This document shows positions 17,375-28,015 of a stretch of DNA of 64,000 bases, one piece after another (position 1 is the first letter of the stretch; every line of letters starts with the position of its first letter). The notes beneath the pieces are model-generated. The model did no database searches. It had not been told where the DNA came from and was given only the letters and a program-made list of their open reading frames with translations. The position numbers were made by a program, and so were the translations under genes. Origin of the DNA: Streptomyces actinomycinicus (GTDB taxonomy: Bacteria > Actinomycetota > Actinomycetes > Streptomycetales > Streptomycetaceae); assembly GCF_016741775.1 (NCBI RefSeq), contig NZ_JAERRK010000024.1:62001-126000 (forward strand). Reading direction: 5' to 3'.

Positions 17375-19129
17375 CTACTTCGACGCGACGCCGATGTTGA
17401 GGTAGTCGTACTGACCGCTGAAGGCCGCCGTGGAGACCAGGTTGGTGTAGTTCTGCGGTCGGGCGAGCAGGACCTTGAAGTAGGTCAGCGGGACCAGGAC
17501 GGCGTCGTCCATGGTCTTCTTGTCGATCTGCGTGTAGAGGCTGTTGCGCTCGGTAGTGTCCTGGGTGCCGATCGCCTTGCCCAGCAGAGCGTTGACGTCC
17601 TTGTTGTCGTACTGCGCCAGGTTGGTGTTGCCGGACTGGCTGATCGCCTTGCCGTTCAGGATCTGCTGCAGGAAGCCGTAGCCGGAGGGCCAGTCGGCAC
17701 CCCACTGCATCATGATCAGACCGAGGTTCTGCTTCTCGGTGAACTTCGGCACACCGGCGTAGTCGGTGAAGTACTTGCCGGACGGGTACTGCTTCAGGCT
17801 GGCGTTGATGCCGACCTTCTTCAGCGAGTTGATGATCGCCGTGGCGGCGTCGATCTCCTGCGGACGGTCCGAACGGGCCGAGATGTTGGTGGAGATGGAC
17901 GACTTGCCGCAGGCCTTCAGCTGCTCCTTGGCCTTGGCGACGTCACCCTTGTTGCCGGAGGTCGCGTAGACGTCCGACTTGGCGTAGCCGGGGATGTCCG
18001 GCGGCAGCACGGTGGACGCGATCTCACCGCGGATCGGGCCGCCCTCGGCGGTCTGCACGGAGACCTTGTCGATCGCGTACTGCACGGCCTTGCGGCACTC
18101 GATCTTGTCGAACGGCGCGACCTTGGTGTTGATCGCCATGTAGACGAGACGACCGCCGAAGGTGTTGTCGGTGCCTGCCTTCTTGTCCGGGTCGGTGACG
18201 ACGTCGGCCTGGGTGGAGGCCTGGACACCGGCTCCGGCCAGGTCGATCGCCTTGCCGGCGAGGACGTCCTGGTCGATCGTCTCCGGGTTGACCTTCAGGT
18301 TGACGACGATCTTGTCCGGCAGCTGCTTGCGCAGCGGGTCGGTCTTCGCGTCCCAGTTCTCGTTGCGCACCAGGACGGCCTGCTTGCCGTCCTCGTAGCT
18401 CTGGAACTTGTAGGAGCCGGAGGACACGATGTGCTTGACGTAGTCGACGCCCTTGTCCTTGGCCTGGGGCACCGGCGCCGTCTGCGGGGCGGCGACCAGG
18501 TAGTCGAACTCCTGGAAGGCCTGCTTCAGGTGGAAGACGACCGTGGTGTCGTCCGGCGTCTCGATGGAGGACAGGCCCTTGGCGCTCTTGTCCTTGTAGG
18601 GGCCCTTGTACTTGTCGGCGTCGGCCATGAACTGCTGGAAGTAGTTCGGGCCGAGGGAGAGCACGTCACGCGCGAAGTTGGAGCGCTCGACGGCGTACTT
18701 GACGTCCTTCGAGGTGATCGGCGAACCGTCCTCGTACTTCAGGCCGGGACGCAGCTTGTACGTCCAGGTCTTGCCGCCGTCGCTCGGGACGCCCTTACCC
18801 GCCGCGAGGTCCGGGACCAGGGTGTTGCCCTCTTCGCCGGCGCCCGGCTTGAAGGTCATCAGCGGGCGGGCCCACAGCCGGCTGAGGTTGTACATGTACG
18901 CGTAGTAGGTGTTGCCCGGGTCGAACGAGTCCGGGACGTCGGACAGCTCGTAGGTGAGCGTGCCGCCCTTCTTGTCCGACGCGTTGACGACGCCCTTGGT
19001 CGCGGCGTTGGCCCCGGCCGACTTGGTGTTGCCGTTCTCGTTCTTGTTGTCATCGGCCTTGCTGCAGCCGGCAATAAGCAGGCTGGCGGAGCCGATGGCC
19101 GCGATCGCGGCCAGCGCTGACCTTCGCAT
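17375..19129 (-). CDS. Oligopeptide-binding lipoprotein (ABC substrate-binding)
   Basis: This 584-aa SBP_bac_5 family protein is the extracellular receptor of the peptide importer. The signal peptide ends in a lipobox (LLIAGC), so the mature protein is lipid-anchored at Cys. Family landmarks include KTWTYKLRPGLKYEDGSPIT. The ATG at 19129 is chosen because GGAGGGGAAAG lies just upstream; an earlier ATG lies inside that ribosome-binding sequence. It sits between the two permease genes, as in BldK-like operons. Confidence 0.94.
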   Translation of the reverse strand: MRRSALAAIAAIGSASLLIAGCSKADDNKNENGNTKSAGANAATKGVVNASDKKGGTLTYELSDVPDSFDPGNTYYAYMYNLSRLWARPLMTFKPGAGEEGNTLVPDLAAGKGVPSDGGKTWTYKLRPGLKYEDGSPITSKDVKYAVERSNFARDVLSLGPNYFQQFMADADKYKGPYKDKSAKGLSSIETPDDTTVVFHLKQAFQEFDYLVAAPQTAPVPQAKDKGVDYVKHIVSSGSYKFQSYEDGKQAVLVRNENWDAKTDPLRKQLPDKIVVNLKVNPETIDQDVLAGKAIDLAGAGVQASTQADVVTDPDKKAGTDNTFGGRLVYMAINTKVAPFDKIECRKAVQYAIDKVSVQTAEGGPIRGEIASTVLPPDIPGYAKSDVYATSGNKGDVAKAKEQLKACGKSSISTNISARSDRPQEIDAATAIINSLKKVGINASLKQYPSGKYFTDYAGVPKFTEKQNLGLIMMQWGADWPSGYGFLQQILNGKAISQSGNTNLAQYDNKDVNALLGKAIGTQDTTERNSLYTQIDKKTMDDAVLVPLTYFKVLLARPQNYTNLVSTAAFSGQYDYLNIGVASK

Positions 19130-19184
19130 GATGGGCGCTTTCCCCTCCATTGTCGGAAACTTTTCGGGCTCTCTGCGGCCGGCG

Positions 19185-20183
19185 TCAGCGGCTGCGCGGG
19201 TCGAGAGCATCACGGAGACCGTCACCGAGCAGGTTGAACGCCAGCACGGTCACGAAGATGGCGAGTCCAGGGACGATCATGAACTGGGGGTCGACCTTGT
19301 AGAAGTTGACCGCCTCGCGGAGCATGCCGCCCCAGGACGCCTGCGGGGGCTGGATGCCGACGCCGAGGAAGCTCAGGGACGCCTCGAAGAGGATGTTGGT
19401 CGGGATGAGCAGCGTCGAGTAGACGATGATCGGGCCGACCAGGTTGGGCATCAACTCGCGGAAGAGGATGTACGGCGCCTTGGCGCCCATGCCCCGGGAG
19501 GCGTCGACGAACTCGCGCTCACGCAGGGCGAGGGTCTGACCGCGCACGATCCGGCCCAGGTAGGGCCAGTTGAAGAAGCCGATGACGAAGATCAGCACAC
19601 TCAGGTGGAGCGGCAGTCCGTTGAGGCCGAAGGCGCCGCCTTGCAGCGTGGCGGAGATGGAGATGGCGAACAGCAGGAGGGGGAAGGCGAGGAAGGTGTC
19701 CATCAGCCGGCTGATGATCGAGTCGACCCGTCCGCCGTAGTAGCCCGCGATGACGCCCATGATGGCGCCGATCACGTTGGACAGGATGGTGGCGCCGAAG
19801 GCGACCACCAGCGACACCCAGGAGCCCTCCAGGACGCGGGTGGCGATGTCCCGGCCGAACTTCGGGTCCACGCCGAGCGGGTGGTCCGCGCTCATGCCGC
19901 CCCAGCTGCCCTTGGGCAGGGAGGTGTTGGGGTCGATCAGGTCCTGGTTGAAGGCGTTGGGGTCGAGCCCGAGCAGGGCCTGGATGGGCCGCGAGAGGAT
20001 CGCGAGGAGGATCAGCAGGATCACGATGATGCCGCCCGCGACGGCGACCCTGTCCTTCTTGAACCGGTTCCAGGCGATCTGCCCCAGGGAACGACCCTCG
20101 ATCTGCCCCTTACCGGCACCCTCCAGCACAACCTCCGGCTGTGCCTCGGCTGCCGCCCCGGTGGTCTCGATCGGTGCGGTCAC
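19185..20183 (-). CDS. Oligopeptide ABC transporter permease (OppC/DppC type)
   Basis: This 332-aa permease is the first gene of the importer operon. It has the OppC N-terminal domain (SLGQIAWNRFKKDRVAVAGG), helices, and the coupling motif near EFVDASRGMGAKAPYILFRE. GTG 20183 is preferred because GAGAGGGG lies 9 bp upstream; an ATG at 20255 is the alternative. Order in the operon is permease, binding protein, permease, ATPase, ATPase. Confidence 0.92.
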   Translation of the reverse strand: MTAPIETTGAAAEAQPEVVLEGAGKGQIEGRSLGQIAWNRFKKDRVAVAGGIIVILLILLAILSRPIQALLGLDPNAFNQDLIDPNTSLPKGSWGGMSADHPLGVDPKFGRDIATRVLEGSWVSLVVAFGATILSNVIGAIMGVIAGYYGGRVDSIISRLMDTFLAFPLLLFAISISATLQGGAFGLNGLPLHLSVLIFVIGFFNWPYLGRIVRGQTLALREREFVDASRGMGAKAPYILFRELMPNLVGPIIVYSTLLIPTNILFEASLSFLGVGIQPPQASWGGMLREAVNFYKVDPQFMIVPGLAIFVTVLAFNLLGDGLRDALDPRSR

Positions 20184-20534
20184 GGTGAGCGACCCCTCTC
20201 GCCGGTGGTGACCGGCCTGCGCCTGCCGCGGATTGCGGCTTTGTCGACTTGCCATCGATCACGAGGTCTCCGCCTCGTGTCTGAGTCGCGAGTCTTCAGC
20301 GTCGCCGCGATCACCCGCCAGAGCTGGCGTCGAAAGTATGCGCAACCGTGATGCAGTGAAGGGGATTCCGTTATCCGAACAGTGGGTAACGACCCTCGGA
20401 CGTGGGTCAGTTGGGGCGGAATGGCGAATTTGCACTGTTCTGGACGTAGCGCCGGGATCTACGCGCGCAGAAGTGTGTCGGCCGTGTAAATTCTGCGCCC
20501 GGGCCCCAAGAGGCCCCTTGTGCGGGCTCGTTGA
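20184..20534. promoter_or_regulatory. Promoter region of the peptide-transporter operon, with an inverted repeat
   Basis: This 351-bp stretch has no convincing gene. It is less GC-rich than its surroundings, as expected for a promoter. CACGAGG (20260-20266) and CCTCGTG (20273-20279) form a perfect 7-bp inverted repeat with a 6-bp loop, about 80 bp upstream of the permease start. It could be an operator or a leader hairpin. GGGCCCCAAGAGGCCCC near 20500 could be a weak terminator for the sseB-like gene side. Confidence 0.35.
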
Positions 20535-21353
20535 TCAGTAGCCGCCGTGCACCGGAGGGTAGCCGTAACCGGCCGCCGGGGCCTGCGGCGACGTGGGGGC
20601 CTGCAGCTGGGGCTGCGGCGCGGCGGCGTGGGCCTCACGGTCGTAGAAGGGGCGCGCGTTGGCCCGCATCCACATCACCACCGGGTCGTAGTCGTCGGTC
20701 ATGGCGACCGTCGACACCGGCAGTCCCTCCGGGACCGCACCGACGGACTGCTGCATCATCGCGCGCACCGAGTCGACGGCGGCCGGCGAGGTGTCGTACA
20801 CGTCGAGGCCGATGACGAGGTACGGCGCCCCGAGCGCCGGCTGCACCCAGGCGCGGCGCAGGGTGCGGAGGGCCGGGGTGCGGTGGGCGTTCTGCGCGAG
20901 CAGGGCGTAGAACTGCGGGATCTCGATGCCGGGCTCCGACAGGCGGAGCGGGCCGGCCGGCTGGCGGTCCAGGCCGGTGGCGATGCGGCGCAGGTCGAGC
21001 CAGGGGATGCCGACGCCGCCGCCCGGGGCGTGCGGGTTGAGCCAGAGGCCGTAGTGGTCCGGGTAGAGGGTGCGGGCCACGTCCAGGCCGTCGGCCACCT
21101 CGTAGGAGCGGTTCCAGCCGCTGGCCGACAGCTCCTGGGCGGAGGTGACACACGGGGCGTAGTGGGAGCCGTCGACCTCCATGTCCCCGTACTGGGCGTC
21201 CGGGGAGCCGGCCTGACCGTGCCACAGGAGCATCCAGATCTGGCCGGAGGAAGGGGTGACGAGGGCGCGGAGCAGGGCCTCGTAGGCGTCGTAGCGTCCG
21301 GGCGTGACCTGGCGCAGCGTGTTCTCCACGCTGCCGCTGTGGCTCGCGCTCAC
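20535..21353 (-). CDS. SseB family protein (enhanced serine sensitivity), copy A
   Basis: This 272-aa protein belongs to the SseB (enhanced serine sensitivity) family. It has an N-terminal SseB-like domain and a C-terminal SseB_C-like domain ending in the helix DPVVMWMRANARPFY, followed by a Pro/Gln/Gly-rich tail (APQPQLQAPTSPQAP). The E. coli namesake alters serine tolerance; the biochemical role is unknown. It starts at GTG. It is a paralogue of the next gene (shared WLKDN/WMRAN..RPFY end) and lies near the glycine/serine genes. Confidence 0.82.
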   Translation of the reverse strand: MSASHSGSVENTLRQVTPGRYDAYEALLRALVTPSSGQIWMLLWHGQAGSPDAQYGDMEVDGSHYAPCVTSAQELSASGWNRSYEVADGLDVARTLYPDHYGLWLNPHAPGGGVGIPWLDLRRIATGLDRQPAGPLRLSEPGIEIPQFYALLAQNAHRTPALRTLRRAWVQPALGAPYLVIGLDVYDTSPAAVDSVRAMMQQSVGAVPEGLPVSTVAMTDDYDPVVMWMRANARPFYDREAHAAAPQPQLQAPTSPQAPAAGYGYPPVHGGY

Positions 21354-21506
21354 CTGTCATGCCCTTCTCTGTCAGTGCCCCGCGTTCGGAGACAGCTTAT
21401 GCGCCCGGTGGCTCGGGGCCTTCGGTTCGTGCGCGCGTGCGGGTGTGCGGTGGGGACGCGCGCGGCTCCCCGCGCCCCCGGAGCCCGCTGCCCCACGGCC
21501 CGCTGA

Positions 21507-22298
21507 TCAGTGTCCGTACTGATAGAAGGGGCGGACGTTGTCCTTCAGCCAGCCGGCCACCGGGTCGTCGGTCACGTCCAGCAGGACCAGGTTCACCGGC
21601 CACTTGACCGGGACTTTGCCCAGGGCCTTGCCCAGGGCCTCCAGCGGACGGGCGCGCAGGTCACCCTCCCACTGGGAGAGTTCGACGCCCACGAACATCA
21701 CCGGGTCGGCCGTCTCGACGGCGGCCAGGCAGCGGCGGGCGGTGCGGACCACGCCCGTCTCGGCGAACTCGGCCGAGGCGGCGGCGAGGAAGTCGACCGG
21801 GTCGTCCTGCCAGTCGGGCTCGAAGAGCCGGACCCGGCCGCCGGTGCCGGGGCCGTCGAGCGGGGTGCGCCCCGCGCGGCACAGCTCGGCCACCGCCTCG
21901 GGCGGCAGCGGTATGCCGACCACACCGCCCGGGTTCACGGCCATGCCCGCCTGCGGCGGCAGCCCCTGGGCGAACTCGACGGCGGGGGCGATGGTGTACG
22001 ACATGTGGGAGCCGGCCACCTGGCGCAGCTGCTCCTCGGAGCTGAACACCGGGACGTACACCTGGCCCTCGATCTCGAGGGTGGGCAGGTCCAGCGGGCC
22101 GCTGTCCGGGCCGCCGCCGCCGGGCAGCGGGATCCACAGGAAGCTGCGGCCGAGCACCTCGACGATCCGGCCGCCCGCCGAGGGGACGCCGAGGGAGGCC
22201 GACAGCGCCTCCTCCAGCTCGTTGCCGGGCCAACCGCCGTGCGGGTGGGGGTGCGCCTGTGCCGGGAAGTCCGCGGGAAAGTCCGCCGGGAAGTCCAT
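21507..22298 (-). CDS. SseB family protein (enhanced serine sensitivity), copy B
   Basis: This 263-aa paralogue of the neighbouring SseB-like protein has the N-terminal SseB domain (VYVPVFSSEEQLRQV, VEFAQGLPPQAG, AVNPGG) and an SseB C-terminal domain ending GWLKDNVRPFYQYGH. Its N-terminus begins with a repeated DFPADFPADFPA stretch. Function beyond the family name is unknown. The two copies lie 154 bp apart in the same direction, a tandem duplication with about 30-40% apparent similarity by eye. Confidence 0.85.
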   Translation of the reverse strand: MDFPADFPADFPAQAHPHPHGGWPGNELEEALSASLGVPSAGGRIVEVLGRSFLWIPLPGGGGPDSGPLDLPTLEIEGQVYVPVFSSEEQLRQVAGSHMSYTIAPAVEFAQGLPPQAGMAVNPGGVVGIPLPPEAVAELCRAGRTPLDGPGTGGRVRLFEPDWQDDPVDFLAAASAEFAETGVVRTARRCLAAVETADPVMFVGVELSQWEGDLRARPLEALGKALGKVPVKWPVNLVLLDVTDDPVAGWLKDNVRPFYQYGH

Positions 22299-22364
22299 CT
22301 GCCTACCGCCTGCTGGTCATCACTGCTGTGAGCAAGAAGGCTAGCGGGTGGCTGTGACAGCCCC

Positions 22365-23051
22365 TCACCGAGTGAAGCCGACGCGGCTCAGCACGCCCGC
22401 GGCGTCCCGGTCCAGCAGCACCGCCGAACCGCAGCCGGCGGGCAGCTCGCCCTTCTCCACCGCGCGCAGCAGACGGTCGGTCGCCCGGCGGTGCCGGCTG
22501 AAGGCGTAGCGGGAGACGCCCCGGCCGCGCTCGCGCTGGCCCTGCCGGGCCGTCTCGGGGTGCACGTCGAGCAGGAGCAGGTGCAGGGTGCCGCCGCGGC
22601 GCCGGGCCTCACGGGCCAGCCAGGCGCGCACCCAGGCCTGGGTGCCGCAGTCGTGCACGACGATCCCCTCGCCGGTGCGCAGGGCACGGCGCAGTCCGGC
22701 GTAGTGGGCGAGGCGGACCAGCGGGCGGTAGAGCGCGTAGGGGAGGCGGCGGGGGACGCGGGCGTCCCAGCGGTCGCGGGTGTCCTGGGAGTCGATGCGG
22801 TGGCCGGTGACCGCGCGGTGCATGAGGGTGGACTTGCCGCTGCCGGGCAGGCCGGTGATCACCACCAGGTCGCCGGCGCCGAAGAGCAGGGCGTGCGGGC
22901 TGCGGCCGGCGCGGTCGCGCAGGTCGCGGACGACCGGTGCGGTCCGGTCCGCGCAGTGCTCGCGGGCCGGGGCGGAGGGCTGCTTCGGCATCGCGATGCC
23001 GGCGTTCGTGGCGTAGGCCGAGGTCCTGTTCACCGTGATCGTCCTCCCCAT
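22365..23051 (-). CDS. AAA/P-loop NTPase (kinase-like)
   Basis: This 228-aa protein carries a Walker A motif GLPGSGKST following VVITGL, and later YALYRPLVRLAHY, VVHDCGTQAWV and LHLLLLDVHPETA typical of the small AAA_33/zeta-like kinase group. It probably phosphorylates a small molecule or nucleotide; the substrate is unknown. ATG 23051 is chosen because GAGAGGG lies 9 bp upstream; earlier ATGs would swallow that site. It is divergent from the riboswitch-controlled gcvT operon. Confidence 0.8.
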   Translation of the reverse strand: MGRTITVNRTSAYATNAGIAMPKQPSAPAREHCADRTAPVVRDLRDRAGRSPHALLFGAGDLVVITGLPGSGKSTLMHRAVTGHRIDSQDTRDRWDARVPRRLPYALYRPLVRLAHYAGLRRALRTGEGIVVHDCGTQAWVRAWLAREARRRGGTLHLLLLDVHPETARQGQRERGRGVSRYAFSRHRRATDRLLRAVEKGELPAGCGSAVLLDRDAAGVLSRVGFTR

Positions 23052-23218
23052 GGGCTCGGTCCCTCTCATGCCCGTTGTATGTAAAGAGAAGGTAATGGGC
23101 AACGGTAGGGGGTTCGTGCGCGTAGTGCCACAGCTCGGTTACAGATGCGGGGCCCTGACGGGTGGGGGTGCGGCGTGCAATGATGTGGCCGCCAACTGCA
23201 TACCGGCCGTTTGAATCC

Positions 23219-23422
23219 GCGCGGGAGAGTTCCCAGCAGCCTTCGCTGGGGCGCCGAAGGAGCAAGTCCCTCCCTTGAATCTCTCAGGCCCCGTTACCGC
23301 GCGGGCGAGGCACATCTGAAAAGCGGGCCGCTGTGTCAGTGGCCCCACCCAAGGTGCAAGCCGTGGTCGTCCCTGTGGCGGTCGCGGCGAACCTCTCAGG
23401 TTCCGATGACAGATGGGGAGGA
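23219..23422 (+). ncRNA. Tandem glycine riboswitch (two aptamers)
   Basis: Two gcvT-type glycine aptamers precede gcvT. Aptamer I contains GGCGCCGAAGGAGCAAG, AATCTCTCAGGC and AGGCACATCTG. Aptamer II contains CACCCAAGGTGCAAGCC, ACCTCTCAGGTTCCGATG and ACAGATGGGGAGG. This conserved core is diagnostic. The 3' end GGGGAGG (23415-23421) can also pair with CCTCCCC (23433-23439), which suggests a switch between an aptamer closing stem and a downstream hairpin before the gcvT start at 23500. High glycine should turn the operon on, as in other bacteria. Confidence 0.95.
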
Positions 23423-23499
23423 AGTTCCTCGCCCTCCCCCACGCTCGGCATTCGCTCGCGCGGGGGGACCCCATGTCTGCCCTGGGAGACGACCGACCG

Positions 23500-24618
23500 A
23501 TGAGCAGTACAGAACTCCGCCATACCGCGCTCGACGCCGTGCACCGCTCGCTGGGCGCGACGATGACCGACTTCGCCGGCTGGGACATGCCCCTGCGCTA
23601 CGGCTCCGAGCGCGACGAACACCTCGCCGTGCGGACGAAGGCCGGTCTCTTCGATCTCTCCCACATGGGCGAGATCACCGTCACCGGCGCCGAGGCGGCC
23701 GCCCTCCTGAACCACGCCCTGGTGGGCAACATCGCCTCGGTCGGCGTCGGACGCGCCCGATACACCATGATCTGCCAGGCCGACGGCGGCATCCTGGACG
23801 ACCTGATCGTCTACCGGCTCGCCGAGACCGAGTACATGGTCGTGGCCAACGCCTCCAACGCCCAGGTCGTGCTGGACGCGCTGACCGAACGCGCCGCCGG
23901 CTTCGACGCCGAGGTCCGTGACGACCGGGACGCGTACGCGCTGCTCGCGGTACAGGGTCCTCAGTCCCCCGGCATCCTGAAGTCCCTCACCGACGCCGAC
24001 CTGGACGGTCTGAAGTACTACGCCGGCCTGCCCGGCACCGTCGCCGGCGTCCCGGCGCTGATCGCCCGCACCGGTTACACCGGCGAGGACGGCTTCGAGC
24101 TGTTCGTGAAGCCGGAGCACGCCGTGGAGCTGTGGCAGGCGCTGACCAAGGCCGGCGAGGGCGTCGGTCTGGTCCCCTGCGGTCTGTCCTGCCGGGACAC
24201 GCTCCGCCTGGAGGCGGGCATGCCGCTGTACGGGCACGAGCTGACCACCGCGCTGACCCCCTTCGACGCCGGCCTCGGCCGCGTGGTGAAGTTCGAGAAG
24301 GAAGGCGACTTCGTCGGGCGCGCGGCGCTGACCGAGGCCGCCGCCCGCGCGCAGGAGAACCCGCCGCGGGTCCTCGTCGGGCTGATCGCCGAGGGCCGCC
24401 GCGTCCCGCGCGCCGGGTACGCCGTCGTCGCCGGCGGCGAGGTGATCGGCGAGGTCACCTCGGGCGCCCCCTCCCCCACCCTGGGCAAGCCGATCGCCAT
24501 GGCGTACGTCGACGCCGCGCACGCGGCGCCGGGCTCCGCGGGCGTCGGCGTGGACATCCGAGGCAGTCACGAGCCGTACGAGGTCGTGGCGCTGCCGTTC
24601 TACAAGCGCCAGAAGTAG
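23500..24618 (+). CDS. gcvT: Glycine cleavage system T protein (aminomethyltransferase)
   Basis: GcvT transfers the methylene group from aminomethyl-lipoyl GcvH to tetrahydrofolate, releasing ammonia. The 372-aa protein has HTALDAVHRSLGATMTDFAGW at the N-terminus, the folate-site Asp region (LSHMGE), and RTGYTGEDGFE. ATG 23500 is preferred because GGGAGA lies 10 bp upstream; ATGs at 23413 and 23473 are in frame, and the first falls inside the riboswitch. It is the first gene after the glycine riboswitch and heads gcvT-gcvH-glyA-sdaA. gcvP is not in this window. Confidence 0.97.
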   Translation: MSSTELRHTALDAVHRSLGATMTDFAGWDMPLRYGSERDEHLAVRTKAGLFDLSHMGEITVTGAEAAALLNHALVGNIASVGVGRARYTMICQADGGILDDLIVYRLAETEYMVVANASNAQVVLDALTERAAGFDAEVRDDRDAYALLAVQGPQSPGILKSLTDADLDGLKYYAGLPGTVAGVPALIARTGYTGEDGFELFVKPEHAVELWQALTKAGEGVGLVPCGLSCRDTLRLEAGMPLYGHELTTALTPFDAGLGRVVKFEKEGDFVGRAALTEAAARAQENPPRVLVGLIAEGRRVPRAGYAVVAGGEVIGEVTSGAPSPTLGKPIAMAYVDAAHAAPGSAGVGVDIRGSHEPYEVVALPFYKRQK

Positions 24619-24734
24619 ACACTGGGCGCGGAACGTCCCCGTGACGTGACCCTGCGCACATTTCCGCTGCTCACGAGCAGTTCCAGCAGTCCCCCTTTCA
24701 CCACCACTCCCGCGCGTACAGGAGAATTCAGGCC

Positions 24735-25112
24735 ATGAGCAACCCCCAGCAGCTGCGCTACAGCAAGGAGCACGAGTGGCTGTCGGCCGCCGAGGACGGC
24801 GTTTCGACGGTCGGTATCACCGAGTTCGCGGCGAACGCGCTCGGCGATGTGGTCTACGCCCAGCTCCCCGAGGTCGGCTCCACGGTCGCCGCGGGCGAGA
24901 CCTGTGGTGAGCTGGAGTCGACCAAGTCCGTCTCGGACCTGTACTCGCCGGTCGCCGGCGAGGTCACCGAGATCAACGAGGACGTCGTCAACGACCCGTC
25001 GCTGGTGAACTCCGCCCCCTTCGAGGGCGGCTGGCTGTTCAAGGTACGCGTCACCGAGGAGCCGGCCGACCTGCTCTCCGCCGACGAGTACGCCGCCCAC
25101 ACCGCCGGCTGA
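24735..25112 (+). CDS. gcvH: Glycine cleavage system H protein
   Basis: GcvH is the lipoylated carrier that shuttles the aminomethyl group between GcvP, GcvT and GcvL. The 125-aa length is normal. The lipoylation lysine is Lys64 in ELESTKSVSD, flanked by the hairpin GDVVYAQLPEVG and the C-terminal WLFKV. AGGAGA lies 9 bp upstream of the ATG. It lies 116 bp after gcvT and 14 bp before glyA. Confidence 0.97.
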   Translation: MSNPQQLRYSKEHEWLSAAEDGVSTVGITEFAANALGDVVYAQLPEVGSTVAAGETCGELESTKSVSDLYSPVAGEVTEINEDVVNDPSLVNSAPFEGGWLFKVRVTEEPADLLSADEYAAHTAG

Positions 25113-25126
25113 GGAGTCGTAGCCGT

Positions 25127-26392
25127 ATGACTGTCCTGAACACGTCCCTGCACGAGCTGGACCCGGAGATCGCGGCCGCGGTCGACGCCGAGCTGCACCG
25201 TCAGCAGTCGACCCTGGAGATGATCGCCTCCGAGAACTTCGCGCCGCTCGCGGTGATGGAGGCCCAGGGCTCGGTCCTCACCAACAAGTACGCCGAGGGC
25301 TACCCGGGCCGCCGCTACTACGGCGGCTGCGAGCACGTCGACGTCGCCGAGCAGATCGCCATCGACCGGATCAAGGAGCTGTTCGGCGCCGAGTACGCCA
25401 ACGTGCAGCCCCACTCCGGCGCCTCCGCGAACCAGGCGGCCCTGTTCGCGCTGGCCCAGCCCGGGGACACCATCCTCGGCCTGGACCTGGCGCACGGCGG
25501 TCACCTGACCCACGGGATGCGGCTGAACTTCTCCGGCAAGCAGTTCGACGTGGTCGCCTACCACGTGGACGTCGAGACCGGCCTGGTCGACATGGCCGAG
25601 GTCGAGCGGCTCGCCAAGGAGCACCGCCCGAAGGTGATCATCGCCGGCTGGTCGGCGTACCCGCGGCAGCTGGACTTCGCCGAGTTCCGCCGGATCGCCG
25701 ACGAGGTCGAGGCCTACCTGTGGGTCGACATGGCCCACTTCGCGGGCCTGGTGGCCGCCGGGCTGCACCCCAACCCGGTGGAGCACGCGCACGTCGTCAC
25801 CTCGACCACCCACAAGACGCTGGGCGGCCCCCGCGGCGGCATCATCCTGGCCAAGAAGGAGTTCGCGAAGAAGCTGAACTCCTCCGTCTTCCCGGGCTTC
25901 CAGGGCGGCCCCCTGGAGCACGTGATCGCGGCGAAGGCGGTCTCCTTCAAGGTCGCCGCCTCGGCGGACTTCAAGGAGCGCCAGCAGCGTACGGTGGAGG
26001 GTGCGCGCATCCTCGCCGAGCGGCTGACCGCCCCGGACGCCCGTGAGGCCGGGATCAACGTGCTCTCCGGCGGCACGGACGTGCACCTGATCCTGGTGGA
26101 TCTGCGTGAGTCCGAGCTGGACGGGCAGCAGGCCGAGGACCGGCTGCACGAGGTCGGCATCACGGTCAACCGCAACGCGGTCCCGAACGACCCTCGCCCG
26201 CCGATGGTCACCTCGGGTCTGCGCATCGGTACGCCGGCCCTGGCGACCCGCGGTTTCACGGCCGAGGACTTCGCCGAGGTCGCGGACGTGATCGCGGCGG
26301 CGCTGAAGCCGTCCTACGACGCGGAGGGCCTGCGGGCGCGCGTGAAGGCGCTCGCCGACAAGCACCCGCTCTACGCGGTTCTGAACAAGTAA
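25127..26392 (+). CDS. glyA: Serine hydroxymethyltransferase
   Basis: GlyA interconverts glycine plus 5,10-methylene-THF with serine, taking up the one-carbon units produced by the glycine cleavage system. The 421-aa protein has the conserved ENFAPLAVMEAQGSVLTNKYAEGYPGR region (shown in part), the PLP-lysine in STTHKTLGGPRGG, and DVHLILVDLR. It follows gcvH by 14 bp with a GAGGAG ribosome-binding site, so it belongs to the riboswitch operon. Confidence 0.97.
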   Translation: MTVLNTSLHELDPEIAAAVDAELHRQQSTLEMIASENFAPLAVMEAQGSVLTNKYAEGYPGRRYYGGCEHVDVAEQIAIDRIKELFGAEYANVQPHSGASANQAALFALAQPGDTILGLDLAHGGHLTHGMRLNFSGKQFDVVAYHVDVETGLVDMAEVERLAKEHRPKVIIAGWSAYPRQLDFAEFRRIADEVEAYLWVDMAHFAGLVAAGLHPNPVEHAHVVTSTTHKTLGGPRGGIILAKKEFAKKLNSSVFPGFQGGPLEHVIAAKAVSFKVAASADFKERQQRTVEGARILAERLTAPDAREAGINVLSGGTDVHLILVDLRESELDGQQAEDRLHEVGITVNRNAVPNDPRPPMVTSGLRIGTPALATRGFTAEDFAEVADVIAAALKPSYDAEGLRARVKALADKHPLYAVLNK

Positions 26393-26508
26393 GTCACGTT
26401 TCACGGGGCACCGCGCACACTGGAGGTACCGGCGTGCGCGGTGCCCGCGCCCTGTACCACCGGTTTTCGCACCGCCCCTTGCACCACCCCCGTATTGAGG
26501 AGTCATCC

Positions 26509-27876
<1,368 letters not shown>

Positions 27877-28015
27877 CGGGCGAGGTCCGGCAGGCGCCGG
27901 CCCCGGCTGCGGCTGCGGCTGACAGGCGACGGCCGACGGCGGTGGCCGCAGGCGGTCGCCGCCGGGCCGTGGCAGGCGGGCGGCCGACGGACGCCGGCCG
28001 AGGAGGGGGCAGGCT

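Noticed and set aside
16985..19120. 711-aa plus-strand frame through the peptide-binding lipoprotein
   Set aside because: It runs opposite to an SBP_bac_5 gene with signal peptide and lipobox; its composition is Gly/Val/Arg/Asp-rich with no domain. It is a high-GC shadow frame.
23155..23222. tRNA-like TTTGAATCC sequence
   Set aside because: It belongs to the leader/first stem of the glycine riboswitch; no cloverleaf can be drawn.
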